Notes: generated by a model from the sequence alone, not told the origin. 64,000 nt of DNA from Pedobacter sp. Hv1 (GCF_001412215.1 NZ_LLWP01000005.1:62001-126000); one strand, 5' to 3'. Counted from the first letter of the stretch, positions 46,803-55,994 are shown. Made by a program: numbers and translations.

Positions 46803-48005
46803 TTATTTTTTGGTAATCTTGTACAGGTTACCGCCATCGGTTACTGCGTACAATGCGCCATCTTTACCCTCCACCAAATCTCTAAAGCGTTCGCCTTTAT
46901 CTGCAAGCAATCTTTCTTCGCCAACTATTTTATTCGCTTTAATCACCAAACGGATAATGTGCGATCCACTTAAAGCCCCAACAAACAAGTTCCCTTTCCA
47001 TTCGGCAATGTGGTTGCTATTGTAAAAGGCAATACTACCAGGAGAAATACTTGGGTTCCAATAATAGATTGGTTGCTCCATGCCTGCTTTTTGCTGAATA
47101 CCTTCTCCCACTTTTCGTCCGCTATATTCAGTACCATAGGTAATAATAGGCCAACCGTAGTTTTTACCAGACTTAATGATATTGATTTCATCGCCCCCCT
47201 TTGGACCGAATTCTGCTTCCCATAATTCACCAGTTTGAGGATTGATGGCTAAACCATCAGGATTGCGCAATCCATAAGCATAAATTTCTGGTCTGGCATT
47301 CGCTTGGTTAGCAAATGGACCATTTGGCACTGCCTTACCAGCTGGTGTAAGGTGCAAGATTTTTCCTAAAGAAGAGTTTAAGTGCTGTGCTTGGATTCTA
47401 ATATCGTTGCCCGAACGTTCGCCGGTACTTACAAACAAGTTCCCATTTTTATCAAAAACTATCCTCGAACCATATTGAAGTTTTCCTGTATAGGCTGGAG
47501 TAGCCCTATAAATGATCACCTGATTTTCGATGCTCGTTTCATTGGCAGCTAATTTACCTTTGGCAATGGCTAATAACACCCCATTGTTTTGAGGTTCGGA
47601 GTAGGCCCAATACACCATTCTACTTTTTTCAAAATCTGGTGCAAGAGTTACGTCCAACAAGCCTCCCTGACCAGAATCGTCTACCTTTGGCAAGCCGGTA
47701 ATTTTCTTAACAAGTGTCCCATTGGCCTGAAGAATAACCATGTCTCCGGCTTTTTGGGTAATCAAAAAGCGACCATCAGGCATCACCGAAATTCCCCATG
47801 GGTTTTCTAGCTTCCTATTGATAATAGCAATGTTTAACGGTGTTTTTGTTTTTACAGCACTAATTCGAGTTTGGCCTACAAATGCAGGTTGATAGTCTGC
47901 AGATGGCTTTTCTTTTTCTACAGAATTTTGAGCCGGAACCTGGGTACAACTGAGTAATAAACCTGCGGTTAAGAAACTACATACTTGGCGATTGAACAAA
48001 TTCAT
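46803..48005 (-). CDS. PQQ-dependent sugar dehydrogenase (soluble GDH-like), lipoprotein
   Basis: A 400-residue periplasmic beta-propeller enzyme. The lipoprotein signal has its lipobox at LLSC (Cys-20). The family features WGISVMPDGRFLITQKAGDM, GGLLDVTLAPDFEKSRMVYW, FGPKGGDEINIIKSGKNYGWP and a late SGSHIIRLV are those of soluble glucose/aldose dehydrogenases. It would oxidise sugars in the periplasm using PQQ, but no PQQ biosynthesis genes are nearby. Confidence 0.88.
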   Translation of the reverse strand: MNLFNRQVCSFLTAGLLLSCTQVPAQNSVEKEKPSADYQPAFVGQTRISAVKTKTPLNIAIINRKLENPWGISVMPDGRFLITQKAGDMVILQANGTLVKKITGLPKVDDSGQGGLLDVTLAPDFEKSRMVYWAYSEPQNNGVLLAIAKGKLAANETSIENQVIIYRATPAYTGKLQYGSRIVFDKNGNLFVSTGERSGNDIRIQAQHLNSSLGKILHLTPAGKAVPNGPFANQANARPEIYAYGLRNPDGLAINPQTGELWEAEFGPKGGDEINIIKSGKNYGWPIITYGTEYSGRKVGEGIQQKAGMEQPIYYWNPSISPGSIAFYNSNHIAEWKGNLFVGALSGSHIIRLVIKANKIVGEERLLADKGERFRDLVEGKDGALYAVTDGGNLYKITKK

Positions 48006-48430
48006 AAATGCGTTTAGTTTATTTAAAAGAACAAAAAAATATCTGTAATCAAAAACACAAACTACCCATAATTAGTTTTGAAAAGCCTTATCACAAAGGT
48101 TTTACCCTCCAATCCCCTACAAACCACATTTATTTGGTTCTCAACACCTTAAAATATTTCTTTCTACAAACATTAACCAAACGCCGGCTACATGCAACTT
48201 TATGAGTTCTTTGTTGTCTCTTCAATTGATTAGTCAAACAAACTGTTAACAGCATGCCATTCGTTTAAAGTAGCGTTTATGGGTTCTACGTTTTTCACTG
48301 CAGAGGATTTTGCAGAGGCGTTCATTCCAAAGAAAATCAAAGACTTGATAAACCTACCAACGGATGGCATTTATAGGTATTAACCATAAATGTACTAAGG
48401 ACATAAAGTAATGAACTGCTCAAAAAAAGG
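48006..48430. other. Intergenic region, no gene seen
   Basis: AT-rich DNA upstream of the sugar dehydrogenase. Only short spurious frames occur, including a 65-codon plus-strand frame with no start context or domain. No promoter with both consensus parts could be identified. Confidence 0.5.
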
Positions 48431-48720
48431 CGTATAGCATGATGCAAAAAACTTTTCTCTTTAGTAGAAGTGCAACGCCTGTATAAATATGAATGCCAGC
48501 CCCGCTTTCCGCTGTATCTTTTTTACCTTAACGGCAAAAAAGGATGTCGCTACAATCAGGACTATTTGGCTCAGATAGTAGCTAGAACTGTTGTTTCCCA
48601 AACCTGATGGGAGCGGACACGAAGTAAAGCGGACAGCCTGCCTGCGGTAGGCAGGCAGGACTACATTTACCAAAGCACCACAAGTCTTTGCTTTCCAAAC
48701 ACCCTCAAATCTTCTATTCA
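48430..48720. repeat. Structured repeat-like intergenic element
   Basis: Non-coding segment that contains the palindrome CCTGCCTGC-GGTA-GGCAGGCAGG (48637-48659), an AGGCGT/ACGCCT pair (about 48429 and 48475) and a TCAGG/CCTGA pair near 48556 and 48602. The composition is distinctly more G+C rich than the flanks. The minus-strand frame across it (48461-48742) has no domain and is probably not a gene. The segment has the look of a dispersed intergenic repeat; its copy number cannot be judged from one window. Confidence 0.55.
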
Positions 48721-48771
48721 TCCCCCTCTCCTTATCCCTCACAATGAGGGGAACATCAATGGCTTAAAACA

Positions 48772-48806
48772 CAAATCCCCAAAACCGTAACGATTTTGGG
48801 GATTTG
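48772..48806 (-). terminator. Terminator after trxA
   Basis: CAAATCCCCAAAA pairs perfectly with TTTTGGGGATTTG over 13 bases around an 8- to 9-base loop. A smaller hairpin, GGCCATT-GT-AATGGCC at 48819-48834, lies between it and the trxA stop. Confidence 0.8.
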
Positions 48807-48841
48807 CTTATATAGAACGGCCATTGTAATGGCCTCTGTTT

Positions 48842-49159
48842 TTACAATTGTTTATCTAATTTACCAGCTAATACTGATTTTGGAACAGCACCAACTTGTT
48901 TGTCAACAACTTCACCGTTTTTAAAGAACAATAAAGCTGGAATGTTACGGATACCAAATTGAGTTGAAATCTGAGGGTTGTTATCTACATTCACTTTACC
49001 TACCAACGCTTTTCCTTCATATTCTTTCGAAATCTCGTCTACAACTGGACCAACCATACGACATGGACCACACCACTCTGCCCAAAAATCTACCAACACT
49101 GGTTTATCTGATTTTAATACAACTTCCTCGAAGTTTGCATCTGTTATTTCTAAAGCCAT
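48842..49159 (-). CDS. trxA: Thioredoxin
   Basis: A 105-residue cytoplasmic thioredoxin. The redox pair is Cys-30 and Cys-33 in WCGPC, followed by [10 protein letters not shown], and the cis-proline loop is [10 protein letters not shown]. It donates electrons to peroxiredoxins such as the Bcp protein at 35329, ribonucleotide reductase and others. It is transcribed from its own promoter behind dnaE. Confidence 0.96.
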   Translation of the reverse strand: MALEITDANFEEVVLKSDKPVLVDFWAEWCGPCRMVGPVVDEISKEYEGKALVGKVNVDNNPQISTQFGIRNIPALLFFKNGEVVDKQVGAVPKSVLAGKLDKQL

Positions 49160-49181
49160 AACTTATTTTTAAATTTATATA

Positions 49182-49210
49182 CAAATATAGATATTCAATT
49201 CTAATGCCAA
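49182..49210 (-). promoter_or_regulatory. trxA promoter
   Basis: On the minus strand TTG, 18 bases, then TATATTTG (plus positions 49208-49210 and 49182-49189), which fits both parts of the Bacteroidota consensus. The ATG lies 22 bases further on. Confidence 0.6.
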
Positions 49211-49296
49211 CTATAACGTAATGCCAATTTGACACTACTATGGTTGAAGATCTAGGGCTTAAGCTGTAAGCTTATTTATACCTTTAATCCTAAACC

Positions 49297-52200
49297 TTAA
49301 TTGAGTTTGTAATTTACAACATTTAGTTTTGTTAATTGTTCTAAAAATTGATTATTTGGATTGATCTTTAACGACTTTGAAGGCAGTTCTAGCTTAAGAT
49401 TCTGCTCCCTATCGTATACTTCGAAATTCAATTTACAATTGTGGCGTTCGCTATTCTCTTTATTCTCTTGTAAAATCGAGTCAATTTTCTCCATCAGCTC
49501 GTCATTGATCTCTTCTATTGGGAGCTGAATAGTAATACATTTCGTCAGTTTATCCCGTAATTCTGACAGTAGGTCTATCGAAGTTACCTTAAACTCCCAA
49601 TCACCTTCTTTTTTAAAACGTTCTCCAACCCTACCTCTAATCTGTAAGAAATAACCTTCCGTTAAAAACTGTTTAAATTTCAAGAAATCATCTCCAAACA
49701 AGGCTATTTCACAAGTATCATCATAATCTTCAAAAATAAAAGTCCCAAATGGCTTTCCTGTTTTGGTAATCCGTTGCGAGGCCATTACCACCAAACCTCC
49801 AACTACCAAGTCTCTATTTTTGATGGTTTCAAATTCTCCCAAAACTTCTTCGTTGGTATCTCCACTACGTATTTTGTTTACCACACTCAGGTGTTTAACC
49901 GCATGTTGACAGAAGTTGGTCAGCTCAAAACGATAATCATCTAAGGGGTGCCCCGACAAGAAAATACCAATCGCATCCTTTTCGTATTTTAAACGGTCAA
50001 TCAATCCCCATTCTGGAGAAACAGGAAAAGTTGGCTCTAAAATCAGGTCTGCCTTTGAACCTCCAAACAACGAAGATTGAGAAGAATTCTGGTTATTCTG
50101 AAAATCATTGGCATACTTAATTAACTTTTCGATGCCATTCATTTTATCATTGGCACCAATATAGAAATATTGGGCACGATGAAAACCATAAGCATCAAAG
50201 GCACCACTATATACAAAGCTCTCGTAAGCTTTTTTGTTAACGATACGGGTATTCGATCGTTTTGCAAATTCGAAAACACTAGTATATGGGCCATTTTCTA
50301 TACGTTCTTCGATAATACTCTCTACCGCTTTTTCTCCTACTCCTTTTACTGCCGACATTCCAAACCGAACCTCGCCTTTGGCATTTACAGAGAATTTTAG
50401 TTCAGATTCATTCACATCTGGTCCCAATACCGGAACACCCATTTGCCTACATTCTTCCATAAAGAAGGCAACTTGTTTAATATCGCTCATGTTATTGGAA
50501 AGTACCGCAGCCATGTATTCTGCAGGGTAATTTGCCTTTAAATAAGCAGTTTGATAAGCAATCCAAGCGTAACAGGTAGAGTGCGATTTATTGAAGGCAT
50601 ATTCGGCAAAAGCTTCCCAATCTTTCCAGATCTTTTCTAAAATGGCAGCATCGTGTCCTTTCTCTGCAGCCTGTTTAATAAACTTAGGCTTCATTTTATC
50701 CAATACATCACGCTGTTTTTTACCCATTGCCTTACGCAAAACATCGGCCTCACCTTTGGTAAAGTCAGCTAATTTTTGCGACAAAAGCATTACCTGCTCT
50801 TGGTAAACCGTAATTCCGTAGGTTTCTTTCAGTAGCTCCTCACAAGCTTCCAAATCATATTTAATTTCCTCTTCCCCATTTTTTCTACGTACAAAACTCG
50901 GAATATAGGCAATCGGACCTGGACGATACAGTGCGTTCATCGCAATTAAATCGCCAAAAACCGTTGGTTTAAGCTCTTTCATGTACTTTTGCATACCCGC
51001 ACTCTCGTACTGGAAAATGCCGACCGTTTCGCCTCGTTGAAAGAGTTCATATGTTTTTTCATCATCGATTGGAAAAGCATCAGGATCCAAATCAATATTG
51101 TGTCTTTTCTTAACCAGTTTTACGGTATCCTTAATCAGGGTCAAAGTTTTTAACCCCAAGAAGTCCATCTTTAGCAAGCCTGCACTTTCTACAACAGAGT
51201 TGTCGAACTGGGTTACATAGAGGTCTGAATCTTTTGCAGTAGCCACAGGTACAAAATTGGTAATGTCATCTGGTGTAATAATTACCCCACAAGCGTGGAT
51301 ACCTGTATTTCGCAATGAGCCTTCTAAAACAATAGCTTGTTCAATGGTTTCTGCACTTAGGTTTTTTGCATTTGAAAGTGCTTTTAGCTCAACAATTCTT
51401 TCGTATTCATCTGGGCGAAGTGCGGCTTTTAAAGCTTTTTCTTCCAAATTAAAGATCTTGGCCAGCTTCATATTGGGAATAAGCTTGGCTATTTTATCCG
51501 CTTCAAAAAGGGGTAGATCTAAAACTCTGGCTGTATCTCGAATAGATGATTTAGCCGCCATGGTACCATAAGTAATAATTTGTGCTACCTGACTGGAGCC
51601 ATATTTATTAATTACATAGTCCATTACACGTCCACGACCCTCATCATCAAAGTCAATATCAATATCGGGCATGGATACACGATCTGGGTTCAAGAAACGC
51701 TCAAAAAGGAGATCGTATTTTAAAGGATCGATATTGGTAATCCATAAACAATAAGCCACTACAGAACCTGCTGCAGAACCACGACCAGGCCCCACAGAAA
51801 CATCCCTACGTCTGGCTTCAGCAATAAAATCTTGCACAATTAAGAAATAACCGGGATAACCTGTCTTCTCAATCGTAGCCAATTCAAAATCTAAACGCTC
51901 GGTAATTACGTCGGTGAGCTCTCCGTATCTTTTCTTGGCACCTTCGTAAGTTAAATGTCTTAAAAATTTATTCTCTCCACGTTTACCACCATCTTGGTCG
52001 TCTTCTGCCACCAAAAATTCGTCTGGAATACCAAATTTAGGCAGTAATACTTCACGAGCCAGCTCATAGGCTTCAATCTTATCTGCAATCTCTTGTGTAC
52101 TCAAAATGGCTTCGGGTACATCTGCAAAAAGCGATTTCATTTCATCGCCAGATTTGAAATAATATTCTTGATTGGGCAAACCATAACGGTAACCGCGTCC

Positions 52201-53730
52201 ACGTCCAATTGGCGTAGCCTGTTTTTCTCCGTCTTTTACACACAATAAAATATCGTGCGCATTGGCGTCCTTTTTATTAATATAATAGGTGTTGTTGGTA
52301 GCTACCAATTTAACACCATGTTTATGGGCCAAGGTAATTAAATCCGCATTTACGCGGTCTTCATTTTCTTGACTATGGCGCATCACCTCTACATAAAAAT
52401 CCTCACCAAATTGCGCTAACCACCAAACCAAAGCTTCTTCTGCCTGTTTCTCTCCCAAATTTAAGAGCTTGCTCGCCACCTCACCATAAAGGTTTCCAGA
52501 TAGTACAATAATATCGCTCTTGTATTGTTCAATTACATTCTTGTCAATTCTAGGCACATAATAAAAGCCTTTGGTATAGGCTATAGACGACATTTTGGCC
52601 AGGTTATGGTAGCCTTTTTTATTCTTTGCCAATAAAACTACTTGGTAACCATCATCTTTTCGGGTTTTGTCGGTATGGTTTTCGCAAACAAAAAATTCAA
52701 CACCAACAATTGGCTTCACCACTTGTGCCGTTGGCGCTTGGCCTTTTTCTATGGCTTCTGCATTTTTAGCCTTTGCATCTTTGTTGTGCTTAATGGCCTG
52801 ACTTACAAAATGAAAAGCCCCCATCATGTTGGCGTGATCGGTAATGGCAACTGCTGGCATTTGATGGGCCGCAGCTGCTTTGATCAAATCTGGTACACTA
52901 ATGGTAGATTGTAGTACCGAAAACTGACTATGGTTGTGCAAGTGGATAAAATTTGCATTGGCCAGTTCTTCCTTATTTCCTGCTAAGGTCTGCTTAGAAA
53001 TGCCTCCTGTTTCAGCACCTCGCTGACGTTTTCTAATTTCGTCTGATGCAGCTTTAAGGTTAACGTGTTGTAAACCTATGCCACTAATTGGATTTTGATT
53101 GGCCTCTCTAAATCGAAGGTAATAATCGGTATCAACCAATAATTCTTCTTTTTTGAAGACCTCTTTTTTAATCAGCTCTAAAAAGCAACGTGTAGTTGCT
53201 TCCACATCTGCCGTAGCATTGTGCGCCTCAGCAAATGGCACCCCAAAAAGATATTGGTGCAGTTCGGTCAGGTTTGGCAGTTTGAAACGACCACCCCTAC
53301 CACCTGGAATTTTCAATAGATCGGCAGTTACCTCTGTACAAGTATCCAAAACTGGCATACTGGCCATTGGGCTTTCTACACCCATGCGATAAAATTCGCA
53401 ACCCATAATGTTCACATCAAAACCTACGTTCTGACCCACCACAAATTTAGCTTTGCTAAGTGCAATGTTAAATTTTTCTAAAGCCTCTGCAAGTTCAACT
53501 CCTTGTTCTGCCGCTAAATCTGTAGAAATACCATGAATTCGCTCTGCATCATAAGGAATGTTAAAACCCTCAGGTTTAACCAAATAATCCTGATGTTCTA
53601 TCAAATTACCCATCTCATCATGCAACTGCCAAGCAATTTGGATACAACGCGGCCAATTATCCGTATCTGTAATGGGCGCATTAAAATTACGGGGCAAACC
53701 AGTGGTTTCAGTATCAAAAATCAGGTACAT
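49297..53730 (-). CDS. dnaE: DNA polymerase III alpha subunit with N-terminal DnaQ-type exonuclease
   Basis: A 1477-residue replicative polymerase. Residues 1-190 form a DEDDh 3'-5' exonuclease (FDTETTG with Asp-6 and Glu-8, and HNATADVEATTR). A PHP domain follows from about 280 (FIHLHNHSQFSVLQ). The polymerase domain has the catalytic PDIDIDFDDEGRG, the helix-hairpin-helix region is near FGMSAVKGVGEKAV, and a C-terminal OB fold is seen (VVGGLVVMASQRITKTGKPF). The separate proofreading subunit of E. coli is here fused. I use the ATG at 53730; the longer GTG frame starts upstream of a promoter element. Exo-PHP fusions are known in Bacteroidota. Confidence 0.94.
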   Translation of the reverse strand: MYLIFDTETTGLPRNFNAPITDTDNWPRCIQIAWQLHDEMGNLIEHQDYLVKPEGFNIPYDAERIHGISTDLAAEQGVELAEALEKFNIALSKAKFVVGQNVGFDVNIMGCEFYRMGVESPMASMPVLDTCTEVTADLLKIPGGRGGRFKLPNLTELHQYLFGVPFAEAHNATADVEATTRCFLELIKKEVFKKEELLVDTDYYLRFREANQNPISGIGLQHVNLKAASDEIRKRQRGAETGGISKQTLAGNKEELANANFIHLHNHSQFSVLQSTISVPDLIKAAAAHQMPAVAITDHANMMGAFHFVSQAIKHNKDAKAKNAEAIEKGQAPTAQVVKPIVGVEFFVCENHTDKTRKDDGYQVVLLAKNKKGYHNLAKMSSIAYTKGFYYVPRIDKNVIEQYKSDIIVLSGNLYGEVASKLLNLGEKQAEEALVWWLAQFGEDFYVEVMRHSQENEDRVNADLITLAHKHGVKLVATNNTYYINKKDANAHDILLCVKDGEKQATPIGRGRGYRYGLPNQEYYFKSGDEMKSLFADVPEAILSTQEIADKIEAYELAREVLLPKFGIPDEFLVAEDDQDGGKRGENKFLRHLTYEGAKKRYGELTDVITERLDFELATIEKTGYPGYFLIVQDFIAEARRRDVSVGPGRGSAAGSVVAYCLWITNIDPLKYDLLFERFLNPDRVSMPDIDIDFDDEGRGRVMDYVINKYGSSQVAQIITYGTMAAKSSIRDTARVLDLPLFEADKIAKLIPNMKLAKIFNLEEKALKAALRPDEYERIVELKALSNAKNLSAETIEQAIVLEGSLRNTGIHACGVIITPDDITNFVPVATAKDSDLYVTQFDNSVVESAGLLKMDFLGLKTLTLIKDTVKLVKKRHNIDLDPDAFPIDDEKTYELFQRGETVGIFQYESAGMQKYMKELKPTVFGDLIAMNALYRPGPIAYIPSFVRRKNGEEEIKYDLEACEELLKETYGITVYQEQVMLLSQKLADFTKGEADVLRKAMGKKQRDVLDKMKPKFIKQAAEKGHDAAILEKIWKDWEAFAEYAFNKSHSTCYAWIAYQTAYLKANYPAEYMAAVLSNNMSDIKQVAFFMEECRQMGVPVLGPDVNESELKFSVNAKGEVRFGMSAVKGVGEKAVESIIEERIENGPYTSVFEFAKRSNTRIVNKKAYESFVYSGAFDAYGFHRAQYFYIGANDKMNGIEKLIKYANDFQNNQNSSQSSLFGGSKADLILEPTFPVSPEWGLIDRLKYEKDAIGIFLSGHPLDDYRFELTNFCQHAVKHLSVVNKIRSGDTNEEVLGEFETIKNRDLVVGGLVVMASQRITKTGKPFGTFIFEDYDDTCEIALFGDDFLKFKQFLTEGYFLQIRGRVGERFKKEGDWEFKVTSIDLLSELRDKLTKCITIQLPIEEINDELMEKIDSILQENKENSERHNCKLNFEVYDREQNLKLELPSKSLKINPNNQFLEQLTKLNVVNYKLN

Positions 53731-53751
53731 AGTTGGAATTGTGGTGGAGAT

Positions 53752-53759
53752 CAAAAATA
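53752..53759 (-). promoter_or_regulatory. dnaE promoter -7 element
   Basis: TATTTTTG on the minus strand, 21 bases before the ATG at 53730. It argues against translation from the GTG at 53772. Confidence 0.45.
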
Positions 53760-53799
53760 CAGAAATTAACACGCTAACTTGTCAGCAAATTATCAACAT

Positions 53800-54255
53800 C
53801 TATGTAAAAAGGTATAAGGTTGAAGGCGGAAGGTGTAGGGTTGAAAACGGAAAGCAAAAAGCTAGAGGAGGTATAAGGTTGAAGGCGAAAGGTGTAGGGT
53901 TTAATGTGCAAAGCTAAAGACTCAAAGCGGAAAGCTACAATCAGCAAGTTACTAAGCTCCTTCTTCTTGATACTCACATCTCAAGTCTCATATCTCAAAT
54001 CTTGATACTCCTATCTTGATACTTATTACAAAGCTGAAAGCTAAAGGCTCAAAACGGCAAGAAGCAAACTGTTAAGTCGCCCCATCTTGATACTTGATAC
54101 TTATATCTTGCTACTCACATCTCATATCTAGAAACTCACATCTTGATACTTGATACTCCTATCTTGATACTTGTTACTCACATCTCCAGTCTCACATCTC
54201 ATATCTTAATACTTCCATCTTGATACTTTATACTTATGTCTTGATACTCGTTGCA
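53800..54255. repeat. Long low-complexity word array between dnaE and the 47-residue ORF
   Basis: About 450 bases without a gene. The left third is purine-rich with AAGGTTGAAGGCGGAAGGTG-type words repeated near 53810 and 53875. The rest consists of some ten copies of CTTGATACT mixed with ACATCTCATATCTC and CTCAAATC words. The CTTGATACT word appears reverse-complemented before bcp (35115-35190). The period is about 10-20 bases and irregular. Confidence 0.7.
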
Positions 54256-54307
54256 AATAGATTAACCATTTCACTGTAATAAAGTTTTAAAAATTGGACA
54301 AACCATT

Positions 54308-54337
54308 TTGTTAAAAAGAAGCAAATCTATACCTTAG
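54308..54337 (+). promoter_or_regulatory. Promoter candidate before the 47-residue ORF
   Basis: TTG (54308-54310), 19 bases, then TACCTTAG (one mismatch to TAnnTTTG), 15 bases before the ATG at 54353. Confidence 0.45.
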
Positions 54338-54352
54338 GCAAGAAGAAATTAA

Positions 54353-54496
54353 ATGGAGTTAAAAGCTGAATTATTTAATAGTTGGGACCCTAAAAAGGAC
54401 ATTGTTGAATTCATCAATACCCATCAAATTAAAAAAGAAAATATATTAATCATTACCCAAGGCGCTGGTAGTTATACATTGTTCTACTACGCTTAA
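54353..54496 (+). CDS. Small 47-residue protein candidate upstream of mdh
   Basis: An ATG-initiated frame of 47 codons ends at TAA 54494-54496, 29 bases before the mdh ATG. It reads MELKAELFNSWDPKKDIVEF, then a Lys-rich stretch, then ILIITQGAGSYTLFYYA. Normal amino-acid composition, a plausible promoter at the right distance, and a contrast with the surrounding low-complexity DNA argue that it is a real small protein. No domain is recognised. It may be cotranscribed with mdh. Confidence 0.5.
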   Translation: MELKAELFNSWDPKKDIVEFINTHQIKKENILIITQGAGSYTLFYYA

Positions 54497-54525
54497 TAAA
54501 AAATAAAATTCCAAATAAAATTGAT

Positions 54526-55464
54526 ATGAAGATAACTGTTGTAGGAGCTGGTGCAGTTGGTGCCACATGTGCAGATAACATTGCAAGAAAAGAACTAGCT
54601 GAAGAGTTAGTATTGTTAGACATTAAAGAAGGTTTTGCAGAAGGTAAGGCCATAGACATGATGCAAACTGCTACCTTATTAGGTTTCGATACCAAAATCA
54701 AAGGCGTAACCAACGATTATAGCCAAACTGCTGGTTCTGCTGTTGCTGTAATTACCTCTGGTTTGCCACGTAAACCAGGGATGACCCGTGAAGAACTGAT
54801 CGGGATCAATGCTGGTATTGTAAAAGGAGTTGCAGAAAACATTTTAAAGTTTTCTCCAGATGCCATTATTGTAGTGATCAGTAATCCAATGGATACGATG
54901 ACCTATTTGGCATTAAAATCATTAGGTCTACCTAAAAACCGCATTATTGGTATGGGCGGAACATTAGATAGTTCTCGTTTCAAATATTATTTAAGTGTAG
55001 CATTAAACTGCAATTCGAACGATCTACAAGGTTTTGTAATTGGTGGCCACGGAGATACTACAATGATTCCATTAACCCGTTATGCAACTTACCAAAGTTT
55101 ACCTGTTAGCGAATTGTTAGATGAAGCTACTTTAGCAAAAGTTGCTGCTGATACTATGGTTGGTGGTGCAACATTAACTGGTCTATTGGGTACATCTGCT
55201 TGGTATGCACCTGGTGCAGCTGGAGCGGCATTGGTAGAAGCAATTGTACGCGACGAGAAAAAACTATTTACTTGTTGTGTAGCTCTAGATGGCGAATATG
55301 GTCAAAAAGATATCTGTTTAGGTGTGCCTGTAATTATCGGTCGCAATGGCTGGGAAAAAATCATCGATTACAAATTAAACGATGAAGAACAAGCTGCATT
55401 TAACAAAAGTGCTGATGCCGTACGTAACATGAACAACGTATTAGCAGAAATGAATTTGATTTAA
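54526..55464 (+). CDS. mdh: Malate dehydrogenase (LDH-like type)
   Basis: A 312-residue NAD-dependent enzyme of the citric acid cycle, converting malate to oxaloacetate. The nucleotide-binding motif VGAGAVGATCAD is at 4-15 with acidic LLDIKEG after strand 2. The substrate arginines lie in LPRKPGMTREEL, and the catalytic His is in IGGHGDTTMIPL. The whole is of the type 3, lactate-dehydrogenase-like MDH found in Bacteroidota. Confidence 0.96.
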   Translation: MKITVVGAGAVGATCADNIARKELAEELVLLDIKEGFAEGKAIDMMQTATLLGFDTKIKGVTNDYSQTAGSAVAVITSGLPRKPGMTREELIGINAGIVKGVAENILKFSPDAIIVVISNPMDTMTYLALKSLGLPKNRIIGMGGTLDSSRFKYYLSVALNCNSNDLQGFVIGGHGDTTMIPLTRYATYQSLPVSELLDEATLAKVAADTMVGGATLTGLLGTSAWYAPGAAGAALVEAIVRDEKKLFTCCVALDGEYGQKDICLGVPVIIGRNGWEKIIDYKLNDEEQAAFNKSADAVRNMNNVLAEMNLI

Positions 55465-55563
55465 TTGATTTTATTGGTAACTGTTCGAATTGATGAACTG
55501 CTTAGGCGCTGCCGCATTGTTAAACAATTAACCGAATTAACAGTTAACCAATTAACCTGATAT

Positions 55564-55986
55564 ATGAGAACAATTACTGTTCCTTTAACTTTAATTAATT
55601 TACAAGACGACGGTTTCCATCTTTTGGTGGAAATTGTCGTTTTTGGTGAAAAATTATTTGCCGTAGTAGACACAGGTGCTTCAAGATCTGTTTTTGATAA
55701 GGCTTTGATGGAGAAACACATCCAAGAACTTTCCATGAGCGAAGAAACACAAGCGGCCACTATTTTTAGTACAACAGAAACCCTACATGGCATTATCCCT
55801 CAACTTAAAATTGGAGGTTTACGCTTAAAAGGTTACCATGCTGTAGCTTTAGATCTACAAAGTGTAACTGATACCTATTTACAATTGGGACATCCAGCAA
55901 TTGCAGGGATTATTGGTGGAGATATTTTAATGCAGTTCCATGCCAAAATAGACTACCAAAAAAGATTATTAAGATTTTATAAGTAA
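55564..55986 (+). CDS. Retropepsin-like aspartic protease-family protein
   Basis: A 140-residue protein with no signal peptide. The single aspartic-protease motif DTGAS is at residues 36-40 in FAVVDTGASRSVFD, and the second-half signature GIIGGDILMQFHAKIDY is near the C terminus. Retropepsins act as homodimers, each chain giving one Asp. The cytoplasmic small bacterial members of clan AA are poorly understood. It lies 8 bases before an amidase gene and may be cotranscribed with it. A TTAACAGTTAACC-type word array fills the preceding 100 bases. Confidence 0.78.
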   Translation: MRTITVPLTLINLQDDGFHLLVEIVVFGEKLFAVVDTGASRSVFDKALMEKHIQELSMSEETQAATIFSTTETLHGIIPQLKIGGLRLKGYHAVALDLQSVTDTYLQLGHPAIAGIIGGDILMQFHAKIDYQKRLLRFYK

Positions 55987-55994
55987 ATTGGACC

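Noticed and set aside
48461..48742. A 93-codon minus-strand ORF in the gap before trxA
   Set aside because: It spans a palindromic, repeat-like segment, shows no domain, and has an unnatural mix of residues; the non-coding repeat explanation fits better.
53800..54255. The word array as a CRISPR array
   Set aside because: There are no constant-length repeats separated by unique spacers of similar size and no cas genes nearby; the words are 9-20 bases and irregular.
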